A stretch of DNA of 21,067 nucleotides, taken from assembly GCA_910584215.1 (NCBI GenBank), contig CAJTYI010000054.1, positions 1-21,067 of the forward strand. Reading direction: 5' to 3'. The notes under the pieces were generated by a model, which was not told the origin of the DNA, searched no databases, and worked only from the letters and a program-made list of their open reading frames with translations. This DNA is from an uncultured Roseburia sp. (GTDB taxonomy: Bacteria > Bacillota > Clostridia > Lachnospirales > Lachnospiraceae). A program made the translations under genes and the position numbers. The stretch's first letter is position 1, and every line of letters begins with the position of its first letter. Shown in pieces: positions 6,384 through 13,721 of the stretch.

Positions 6384-8222
6384 ATGAAAATGAAACGAGA
6401 AGATATTCGCAATATCGCGATTATCGCCCATGTCGACCACGGCAAGACCACGCTCGTGGATGAATTACTAAAACAAAGCGGTGTATTCCGCGAAAACCAG
6501 GATGTCCAGGAGCGCGTGATGGACTCCAACGATATCGAACGCGAGCGCGGCATCACGATTCTTTCCAAAAATACCGCGATTACCTATAAAGGGACAAAGA
6601 TCAACATTATCGACACCCCAGGCCACGCCGATTTTGGCGGCGAAGTGGAGCGCGTGTTGAAAATGGTAAACGGCGTCATCCTTGTTGTCGACGCTTTTGA
6701 GGGCGTCATGCCGCAGACAAAATTCGTCCTGATGAAAGCGCTCGAGCTGGCGCTCCCTGTCGTCGTCTGCGTCAACAAGGTAGACCGCCCCGAAGCGCGC
6801 CCAAATGAAGTTGTGGACGAAGTACTCGAACTCTTTATGGATCTCGACGCATCGGATGAGCAGTTAGACTGCCCGTTCCTCTTCGCGTCGGCGAGAGACG
6901 GCTACGCTGTGCGTGAGATTCATGAACTGATCAACAACCGCAAAGATATGGTTCCGCTGTTTGAGACAATCTTAGAGTATATTCCCGCTCCCCAGGGCGA
7001 CCCGGATGAAAATACCCAGGTACTCATCAGCACCATTGATTATAACGAATATGTGGGCCGCATCGGTATCGGCAAGGTGGACAACGGCACGCTGAAAATC
7101 AACCAGGAGGCCGTCGTCGTCAACCACCATGAACCGGACAAATGCCAGAAAGTGCGCATCAGTAAATTATATGAATTTGACGGTCTAAACAAGGTAGACG
7201 TCGCGGAGGCCGGCATCGGCTCCATCGTCGCGATCTCCGGCATCGGGGATATCCACATCGGAGATACGATCTGCGCGCCGGAACAGCCGGCGGCAATTCC
7301 GTTCCAGAAAATCTCCGAGCCGACGCTCGCCATGAATTTCATCGTCAACGACAGCCCCTTGGCCGGACTCGAAGGCAAATATGTCACCTCCCGCCATCTG
7401 CGCGACCGCCTGTTTCGCGAGCTGAACACAGATGTTTCCCTGCGCGTGGAAGAAACCGACAGCCCCGATTCTTACAAGGTTTCCGGCCGCGGCGAGCTGC
7501 ATTTGTCTGTGCTGATCGAAAATATGCGCCGTGAAGGCTATGAATTTGCCGTCAGCAAAGCCGAGGTGCTCTATCACACCGACGAAAACGGCAAAAAATT
7601 AGAACCGATGGAACTGGCCTATGTCGATGTGCCGGACGAGTATACCGGAGCAGTCATTGAAAAACTCAGCCAGCGCAAAGGAGAAATGACAAACATGAAA
7701 CCGATCACCGGCGGATACACCCGCCTGGAATTTTCGATTCCGTCCCGCGGACTGATCGGTTACCGCGGCGAATTTATGACGGATACCAGAGGAAACGGTA
7801 TTATCAACACGATTTTTAACGGTTATGAACCCTACCGCGGCGAAATCGCCTACCGCAAGCTCGGTTCCCTGATTGCCTTTGAGTCCGGGGAATCCGTCAC
7901 CTACGGCCTGTTTTCGGCTCAGGACCGCGGAACCTTGTTTATCGGTCCCGGCGAAAAAGTGTACGCCGGCATGGTGATCGGCTCCTGCTCGCGGGCAGAA
8001 GATATTGAGCTCAATGTGTGCAAAAAAAAGCATCTGACCAATACGCGCTCGTCCTCCGCGGACGAAGCCTTGACACTGGTTCCTCCCCGTATACTCTCTT
8101 TAGAGCAGGCGTTAGATTTTATCGACGTTGACGAGCTTTTGGAAGTGACGCCGGAAAGTCTGCGCATCCGCAAGAGAATCCTCGACCCGACGCTGCGCAA
8201 ACGCGCCAATATGAAAAAATAG
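6384..8222 (+). CDS. typA: Ribosome-associated GTPase BipA/TypA
   Basis: The 612-residue translational GTPase of the TypA/BipA family resembles EF-G, binds the ribosome, and is linked to large-subunit assembly and stress or low-temperature growth. The GTPase motifs are complete: AHVDHGKTT (15-23), RGITI (55-59), DTPGH (77-81), NKVD (131-134) and SAR near 170. Elongation-factor domains and the family-specific C-terminal domain follow, with normal total length. An upstream in-frame ATG at 6369 overlaps the GGAGGA, so the ATG at 6384, 7 nt after it, is chosen. It is the only full plus-strand gene here, alone in its transcript, converging with the MATE gene. Confidence 0.97.
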   Translation: MKMKREDIRNIAIIAHVDHGKTTLVDELLKQSGVFRENQDVQERVMDSNDIERERGITILSKNTAITYKGTKINIIDTPGHADFGGEVERVLKMVNGVILVVDAFEGVMPQTKFVLMKALELALPVVVCVNKVDRPEARPNEVVDEVLELFMDLDASDEQLDCPFLFASARDGYAVREIHELINNRKDMVPLFETILEYIPAPQGDPDENTQVLISTIDYNEYVGRIGIGKVDNGTLKINQEAVVVNHHEPDKCQKVRISKLYEFDGLNKVDVAEAGIGSIVAISGIGDIHIGDTICAPEQPAAIPFQKISEPTLAMNFIVNDSPLAGLEGKYVTSRHLRDRLFRELNTDVSLRVEETDSPDSYKVSGRGELHLSVLIENMRREGYEFAVSKAEVLYHTDENGKKLEPMELAYVDVPDEYTGAVIEKLSQRKGEMTNMKPITGGYTRLEFSIPSRGLIGYRGEFMTDTRGNGIINTIFNGYEPYRGEIAYRKLGSLIAFESGESVTYGLFSAQDRGTLFIGPGEKVYAGMVIGSCSRAEDIELNVCKKKHLTNTRSSSADEALTLVPPRILSLEQALDFIDVDELLEVTPESLRIRKRILDPTLRKRANMKK

Positions 8223-8240
8223 GCGTACGCCCGGCGTGTA

Positions 8241-8275
8241 AGCGGGCAGGGAAACGCTTTTGTTCTCTGCCCGCT
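8241..8275. other. Hairpin between convergent typA and MATE genes
   Basis: AGCGGGCAG (8241-8249) pairs perfectly with CTGCCCGCT (8267-8275) 18 bp after the typA stop. Neither strand has a following U-tract, so it is not a textbook intrinsic terminator. Its place between two converging genes suggests a weak bidirectional terminator or a transcript-end stabilising hairpin. Confidence 0.5.
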
Positions 8276-8313
8276 GCATAGCAGGCGCGCAGTTGCAGAA
8301 TAAACCATTACAT

Positions 8314-9693
8314 TTACTGACTGTCTAAGACCGACAACTTGCGCATCTCATGAAATTCGACGCCGGCCATCACAATCGTGGCCACGGCGGCCAAAAAGTC
8401 TGCGATCGGCCCGGCGTAGAGTATCCCGTCGATGCCAAAAAGCAGCGGCAGTGCTACAATGAGCGGCAGTAAGAACAATATCTGCCTCGTCAGCGACAAA
8501 AAGACGCCTTTGATCGCTTTGCCGATTGAGGTAAAGAAAGTGGCGGTTATCGGCTGCAAAAAGTTCAGGCAGGTAAACATCAAAAATACCCGGAAATAGC
8601 TGATACCGAACTGATAGTAACTCTCGCTGCCACTGCCGAACAAAGACATAATCTGCCTTGGAAACAGCTGAAACAGCAAAAAAGATAACGCCGAGACGCT
8701 CCCGCCCGCAAAGAGAGCCAGGCGGTAAGCTTCTCGCACACGCTCATATTTCTTTGCACCATAATTAAAACTTTCTATGGGCTGACTGCCCTGTCCAATT
8801 CCAATGACAATGGAGAAAAATACTTGATTGACTTTCATGACAATACCCGCGCAGGCCAGAGGGATCGCCTCCCCATAGACCGACAGCGCGCCGTAATGTT
8901 TCAGCGAATTATTCAATACAATCTGCACCACCATCATGGCGATCTGATTAAAAAAGGATGCCATGCCGATGGCGGCCACCTCGCGGACATAGACAAACCG
9001 CACCCGAAAATGCTGCCGCCGCAATGATACCGTCTTGTAGCGGTACAGATATCGTATCACAAGAATCCCCGAAAAAATCTGTCCAATTACCGTCGCAACG
9101 GCCGCGCCTCTCATCCCCATATCAAGTACGATGACAAACAGGGCGTCAAGCACCGTATTGATCACAGCGCCGGACAGGTTACAGATCATCGTCATCTTCG
9201 GGCTGCCGTCGGCGCGAATCAAATGCCCGCCGCCGGTCGTCAACAGCATGAACGGAAAACCGAACGAGGTAATCTTTACATATTCTTGTGCGTAAGGCAG
9301 TACATCCTGCGGCGAACCAAACGCCAGCAAAAGCGGCGTCAAAAACAACTGTGTGATGAGCATGAGCGCCGTGCCGGAAAACACCAGCATAAACACTGCA
9401 TTTCCGACGTAGTAAGCCGCCGTTTCACGGTCACCGCGCCCCATATGCAAATTAAAGCAGGACGCCCCGCCGATGCCAAACAGTAAAGCAAGGGACAGGC
9501 AGGAGGTCGACAGAGGAAACGCGATGTTTGTCGCCGCATTTCCCAGAGTCCCTACAGCCTGTCCGATAAACAGCTGATCTACTATATTGTAAAGCGCCCC
9601 CACCAGCATTGCCACAATACTGGGAACGGCAAATTTGACCATCAATTTTGAAACGGCCACATTTCCCAGAGGATTCTTCTCTTTTTCTGCCAT
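8314..9693 (-). CDS. MATE-family multidrug/Na+ antiporter
   Basis: The 459-residue membrane protein has about twelve hydrophobic segments in two similar halves, the MatE (PF01554) layout of cation-coupled efflux pumps. The N-terminal signature is typical: FAVPSIVAMLVGALYNIVDQ, then FIGQAVG. The second half repeats the pattern, including GIGQGSQPIESFNYGA at its centre. Substrate cannot be read from sequence. The frame opens at a GTG at 9705 that overlaps AAGGAG; the ATG at 9693, about 11 nt after that motif, is the more reasonable start. It is the last gene of the S1-GGDEF-ArsP_2-MATE series, 47 bp after its neighbour. Confidence 0.9.
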   Translation of the reverse strand: MAEKEKNPLGNVAVSKLMVKFAVPSIVAMLVGALYNIVDQLFIGQAVGTLGNAATNIAFPLSTSCLSLALLFGIGGASCFNLHMGRGDRETAAYYVGNAVFMLVFSGTALMLITQLFLTPLLLAFGSPQDVLPYAQEYVKITSFGFPFMLLTTGGGHLIRADGSPKMTMICNLSGAVINTVLDALFVIVLDMGMRGAAVATVIGQIFSGILVIRYLYRYKTVSLRRQHFRVRFVYVREVAAIGMASFFNQIAMMVVQIVLNNSLKHYGALSVYGEAIPLACAGIVMKVNQVFFSIVIGIGQGSQPIESFNYGAKKYERVREAYRLALFAGGSVSALSFLLFQLFPRQIMSLFGSGSESYYQFGISYFRVFLMFTCLNFLQPITATFFTSIGKAIKGVFLSLTRQILFLLPLIVALPLLFGIDGILYAGPIADFLAAVATIVMAGVEFHEMRKLSVLDSQ

Positions 9694-9740
9694 TCTTACA
9701 ATCACTCCTTCTTAGGCTATTCGGATTGATACCACTGCCT

Positions 9741-10595
9741 TTAAAATACGATGCCGGCCAGCCGGATCAGACATCCCCAGAACACACCGAACGCATACAG
9801 CGCGGCGAGTATCCCCATATTCTGTTTCCAGTCGCGGTTTAATCGAAACAACACCAACACGCCGACGCCCGCATTGACCAATAGACCGGACATCATAGCA
9901 CCAGCGCCGATCACTCCGCTCATATAGAGCTCAGTGATCACCACGGAGGAAGCGCAGTTGGGTATCAGCCCGACAAGCGCCGCCAACGCCTCTCCCAGCA
10001 CAGGCACTGTAGAAAAAAACGCGCGGATCGCATCCTCGCCGATCAACGCAATCAAAACGTTGAGTGCCAGCGAAATCATTAAAATATACAAAAAAATCTT
10101 CCCCGTATGCTTGATGGCGGAGAGCAATACCCCCTCCTCACAGCGGCAGTGTTCCTCCTCGCATACGGTATGGATATCCATCTCTTTTTCTTTTCGTTTT
10201 AAAAATCTGGTATAGACGATCTCCGCCAGAAAACCCGAGAAAATGGCAATCAGAACTTTTATCGCCAGAATCTTTATGATCATGTCCGCCCCCGCCGACT
10301 GCGCAATCAGAACCGGCAGCATCTCGTCAGAGGTGGACAGATAGACGGCGAGCAGCGTGCCAACCGTGATCACCCGGCCGGCATAGAGACTGGACGCTGC
10401 TGCGGAAAAACCACACTGCGGCAATACTCCAAGAAGCCCTCCCCACAGAGGGCCGACCGCGCCGGCGGTTTTAATCCGCCTGCGCACCTGATCGCCGGTA
10501 TTATGTTCTAACAGCTCCATAATCAGATATGTCAGGAACAAAAACGGCAACAGCTTCACGCTGTCCATCAGGCTATCCAAAAAAACATCAAACAT
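9741..10595 (-). CDS. Putative heavy-metal exporter, ArsP_2-like membrane protein
   Basis: The product is about 284 residues and very hydrophobic, with roughly eight to ten membrane segments. It shows an internal repeat: PQCGFSAAASSLYAG in the first half and PNCASSVVITELYMSG in the second, each a Pro-x-Cys motif within a hydrophobic context. This matches, from memory, the putative arsenic/heavy-metal efflux family ArsP_2 (PF11449). The central cytosolic loop holds HTVCEEEHCRCEE, a Cys/His/Glu-rich stretch suited to binding a metal. The frame is open to a GTG at 10613 that overlaps the GGDEF stop; the tandem ATGs at 10598 and 10595 follow GGAG, and 10595 has the better spacing. It is probably translationally coupled to the GGDEF gene. 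The transported ion is unknown. Confidence 0.75.
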   Translation of the reverse strand: MFDVFLDSLMDSVKLLPFLFLTYLIMELLEHNTGDQVRRRIKTAGAVGPLWGGLLGVLPQCGFSAAASSLYAGRVITVGTLLAVYLSTSDEMLPVLIAQSAGADMIIKILAIKVLIAIFSGFLAEIVYTRFLKRKEKEMDIHTVCEEEHCRCEEGVLLSAIKHTGKIFLYILMISLALNVLIALIGEDAIRAFFSTVPVLGEALAALVGLIPNCASSVVITELYMSGVIGAGAMMSGLLVNAGVGVLVLFRLNRDWKQNMGILAALYAFGVFWGCLIRLAGIVF

Positions 10596-10609
10596 CATAC
10601 TTCTCCATT

Positions 10610-12511
10610 TCACTGGCGCGTCACCCTGCGCAGACGCTTCTCTTCATACATAGCTCTGTCCGCAGTCTCCAGGCACACATCGATCCCCAGCGGCGCCTCC
10701 TTTGTGGAGACCGCGTAACCGATACTTGCACCGAGCTCATAGGGAAGCGATTCCATCACGGTATACATTGACAGCGTATCCGCAATGCGCTTCTTTTGCT
10801 CCTCCCAGAACACCAACTCATTTTCATGCGCCAAAATAATAAACTCATCACCGCCGTAGCGAATCACAATATCGTCTCTGCCAACCGCCTCCTTCAAGGT
10901 ATCGGCCACAATGCAGATGGCGTGATTGCCGGCCAGATGGCCGTAATTGTCATTGATCTTTTTGAGACCGTCCATATCCACCATGGCGATCGAAAACTCT
11001 CCATCCGCAGAAAAATCTGCAGAGAAGCGCTCCAGAGCAAAACGGTTGTAAAGCCCCGTCATCGCATCCCGCATATGAAGCTCGTCAAGCTGCACGATCG
11101 TGCTCTGCAGTATCATCTGCCGATGCAGATTTTCGAAACTGCTGCAAATACTCTCATGGCAAATGCGGTAATTGTACACGTCGATCGGCAGACTTGCATT
11201 GATAATCACAATGTAGCCGAATACACACTCTTTGTGGTGGACCGGATAAAAGATAAACATATCCCCGGCCTTAGCCTCCACCGGCACCAGCCGCCGCAGA
11301 GAAAACTTCTGATCACGTATCACGCCGCCACGGTATGTATTGCCACATAAAGCCACCATCTCATCATCATAGGCTCTACCGTCATCCGCTGCTTTCTTCC
11401 TGTCGCCCGCGCCGATGATATAGTTTAGATCACTCTCGTTCAGGCAGCAGACAAACTCGTCACAGCTTACCCCCTGTAACAGTTCGCAGATATTTTCTCC
11501 GAGCTTATCGAGAGAATCCACTTCCTCCAGCGTATCGTTGTAATGCATCATACGGCTGATCTGAGCGCCTGCCTCCACCTTGGCCAATATAATCTCCTGA
11601 TAGCGCTCCTCGATCTGGCGGCTCTGACACTGCACGCAGCCGCAGCTCTCTCCGATATAGATTTTGGCCCGCACATAATTTTCGTGCGGTACACTTCTCC
11701 CACTCAGCATATCATGAAGCGCCTGTACCGCACGCTCCGCCATGGTCCGGTCTCTGCGGTTGGCGCCGGTGATATCCGGGCGAAACGCAATGCTGTTGAC
11801 ACTGCGGTTGAGCGAGCAAAGTTTCATCCCTTTGGGCACTAAAACGCCGCGCTCTTTGAGCTCGAGATAAAGACCGATCGCGCTGATATCATGCGTACAA
11901 AGCACTGCATCCGCATCCATGGCATCGCGCTCTGCAAACTTTTGATAGATTTTGCGGCCATCCGGTATCGAAACATTGACACTGATGCGCCTCTTTTCCT
12001 CCAAAGGAATCTGATACTTTTTTAACGTGTCCTCATAGGCTCTGACACTCTGCTCTCCGATCTCATTGTTGCCATCCGTCACCAGATTAATCTTCCTGCA
12101 GTCATGTTCCTCGATCAAGTGCTCCAACAATAGGCATGCCGCCTCATAAGAATCAATGAGAAAGAACGGCGCTTTTTGCGTATGATAGTTTAAACAGACG
12201 AGCGGAATCCCGCGGTCTTCTATCTTCGCCACCAGCTTTTTAAGCATCTGCTGATTGGCAATGGTATTGCCCTCTAAGATACAGCCGTCAAACTGCATCT
12301 CATCCAGGAGCTGATAAATGGACACTTCCCCCTCGTCATAGGGGGTCATGACATTGCACATCGCATAATTGGTAAATACATACAAGGCATAGCCTCCCAA
12401 TCGCATCAGCTCGCTATGGACTGCCTTAATGACATTTTTGTGGCGCTCAAAGTTAGCCGCATTGATAATCAGCGCTATTTTCTTATACTCAGCTTCATGC
12501 CTATCATTCAT
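10610..12511 (-). CDS. LacI-type substrate-binding domain fused to GGDEF diguanylate cyclase
   Basis: Of 633 residues, about 10-290 resemble the periplasmic-binding fold of LacI-family sensors: KIALIINAANFERHKN, then FDGCILEGN, then VLCTHDISAIGLYLELKERG. There is no N-terminal helix-turn-helix and no signal peptide. A CGCVQC cluster (290-295) marks the end. A central region (about 320-470) is GAF-like by appearance only. The C-terminus is a GGDEF domain with an intact RYGGDEF (551-557), so diguanylate cyclase activity is plausible. The usual RxxD inhibitory site five residues before GGDEF reads GRDD, lacking the Arg. The natural reading is a cytosolic ligand sensor that sets c-di-GMP level. 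AGAGGA lies 6 nt before the ATG, and the S1 gene is 11 bp upstream. Confidence 0.88.
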   Translation of the reverse strand: MNDRHEAEYKKIALIINAANFERHKNVIKAVHSELMRLGGYALYVFTNYAMCNVMTPYDEGEVSIYQLLDEMQFDGCILEGNTIANQQMLKKLVAKIEDRGIPLVCLNYHTQKAPFFLIDSYEAACLLLEHLIEEHDCRKINLVTDGNNEIGEQSVRAYEDTLKKYQIPLEEKRRISVNVSIPDGRKIYQKFAERDAMDADAVLCTHDISAIGLYLELKERGVLVPKGMKLCSLNRSVNSIAFRPDITGANRRDRTMAERAVQALHDMLSGRSVPHENYVRAKIYIGESCGCVQCQSRQIEERYQEIILAKVEAGAQISRMMHYNDTLEEVDSLDKLGENICELLQGVSCDEFVCCLNESDLNYIIGAGDRKKAADDGRAYDDEMVALCGNTYRGGVIRDQKFSLRRLVPVEAKAGDMFIFYPVHHKECVFGYIVIINASLPIDVYNYRICHESICSSFENLHRQMILQSTIVQLDELHMRDAMTGLYNRFALERFSADFSADGEFSIAMVDMDGLKKINDNYGHLAGNHAICIVADTLKEAVGRDDIVIRYGGDEFIILAHENELVFWEEQKKRIADTLSMYTVMESLPYELGASIGYAVSTKEAPLGIDVCLETADRAMYEEKRLRRVTRQ

Positions 12512-12522
12512 TAGATATCCTC

Positions 12523-13425
12523 TTAATCGAACTTGAATCCTGCCAGCAGTGAACCGAGACTGGTGCCTGTCGTCTCCTCACTGGTGTATGCCGACAAATC
12601 CTCCACGGTCTCTGTGTCCACCATCTCTTCTTCCAATGCTTTCATACTCAGGCTGATCTTGTTGTCATTGGTATTTAGTACTTTTGCTTTCACTCTCTGT
12701 CCCACTTTGAGGACTTCCGACGGCTTTTTAATTCTGCGCTCACAGATCTGCGAGATGTGTACCAGGCCGCTTAGCCCGTCGCCTAGACTGATAAATGCGC
12801 CATAGGGCATCAGCGATTCCACGGTTCCCTCGAGGACGGTGCCCGGCACAATCATCGAAATCTTGTGGTTGCGCTCCGTCTCCGCCTCCTCCCTAGCCAC
12901 GCTCTTAGCGGAAAGCACCAGCTTGTCATGCTCTGCGTCCACGGTAATGACGCGCACGCGAAGCTCTCTTCCAATCCACTCATCTAAATTTTCCACATAA
13001 TCAAGCGAAATCAAAGACGCGGGGATAAATCCGCGCATCCCCTCAAGAAAAGCGACAACGCCTCCTTTCACGCTCTCTTTGACGCGAACGGCAACGATCG
13101 TCTCCTGCTCTTTTAACTCTTTTAACTTATCCCAAGCCAGCACATCATTGGCCTCTTTTTTAGATAATAGTATATTACCGGCTCCGTCGTCACATTTTAT
13201 GACCGTTGCCTCCATGATATCACCCACGGCAATATCTCGAACCGGTAAAAAATCCGGATCGTTGCTGATATCCTCCGCTTTGATAATCCCAGGTGCATAA
13301 TATTTTAAATCGAGCGTCACTTCCTCTTCATCTACCGCGATCACGGTGCCGGAAATGATATCGCCCTCATGAATCCGGCGAAACGACGCCTCCAGCTCTG
13401 CCTTGTAATCGTCCATTGTCTCCAT
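12523..13425 (-). CDS. S1-domain RNA-binding protein (ribosomal protein S1-like)
   Basis: The 300-residue protein has three S1 OB-fold repeats, roughly 17-85, 95-170 and 190-265. The last is the most canonical, with GTVLEGTVESLMPYGAFISL, then GLSGLVHISQI and KVLNTNDNKISLSMKAL. The first reads EGDIISGTVIAVDEEEVTLDL. Such short S1 proteins in Clostridia are annotated as 30S ribosomal protein S1 homologues and probably bind mRNA on the ribosome. I avoid calling it rpsA outright because it is much shorter than the six-domain proteobacterial form. The open frame extends to 13536, but GGAGG 8 nt before the ATG at 13425 fixes the start; the upstream part covers the promoter. It leads the four-gene minus-strand operon. 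Confidence 0.88.
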   Translation of the reverse strand: METMDDYKAELEASFRRIHEGDIISGTVIAVDEEEVTLDLKYYAPGIIKAEDISNDPDFLPVRDIAVGDIMEATVIKCDDGAGNILLSKKEANDVLAWDKLKELKEQETIVAVRVKESVKGGVVAFLEGMRGFIPASLISLDYVENLDEWIGRELRVRVITVDAEHDKLVLSAKSVAREEAETERNHKISMIVPGTVLEGTVESLMPYGAFISLGDGLSGLVHISQICERRIKKPSEVLKVGQRVKAKVLNTNDNKISLSMKALEEEMVDTETVEDLSAYTSEETTGTSLGSLLAGFKFD

Positions 13426-13491
13426 CGTGTATTCCTCCGTTCCTTCTTCCATACGATATAGTGCTAATTTCCCATAATCGTTATTTCCTAT

Positions 13492-13520
13492 ATTATAACT
13501 CTTTTTGTGACAACAAACAA
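13492..13520 (-). promoter_or_regulatory. Promoter of the S1-GGDEF-ArsP_2-MATE operon
   Basis: On the minus strand, TTGTTT (13520-13515) and a perfect TATAAT (13497-13492) are separated by 17 bp. The predicted leader is about 60 nt. No other good promoter is visible in the three downstream gaps, which are 11 bp, an overlap or 14 bp, and 47 bp. Confidence 0.6.
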
Positions 13521-13628
13521 TAGTCAATTCGAGCAAATTCCGGCATATCGCGAATACCGCTCAATCTAAAAAGTAGGATTGTTTCGGGAAACAAAAATAT
13601 AAAATGAAAAAGTCAACTTATAAATGGA

Positions 13629-13691
13629 CATAGGGTTTTTGCAGAATAACGATACGGATTGATCGTATCCTTATTCCACCCAAACCCTATG
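13629..13691. repeat. 63-bp nested palindrome after the kinase gene
   Basis: CATAGGGTTT (13629-13638) pairs with AAACCCTATG (13682-13691). Inside it, GAATAACGATACG (13644-13656) pairs with CGTATCCTTATTC (13664-13676) with a single C-C mismatch around a 7-nt loop. It starts about 30 nt after the histidine kinase stop. There is no U-tract after it on the minus strand; a T-run precedes it instead. It is therefore not a classic terminator and may be a mobile-palindrome remnant or a transcript 3'-end structure. Confidence 0.75.
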
Positions 13692-13721
13692 CTAAAAAAC
13701 GATGTTTTATTGATTATCCCG

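Noticed and set aside
8241..8275. Canonical bidirectional terminator
   Set aside because: The stem is perfect but neither strand has a U-tract after it, so it is listed only as a hairpin.
13426..13536. Upstream extension of the S1 gene
   Set aside because: It would cover the predicted promoter, and the ATG at 13425 has a strong GGAGG at the right spacing.
13426..13721. c-di-GMP riboswitch in front of the S1-GGDEF operon
   Set aside because: I looked because of the GGDEF gene, but the leader lacks the conserved c-di-GMP-I core, and the palindrome there does not fit it.
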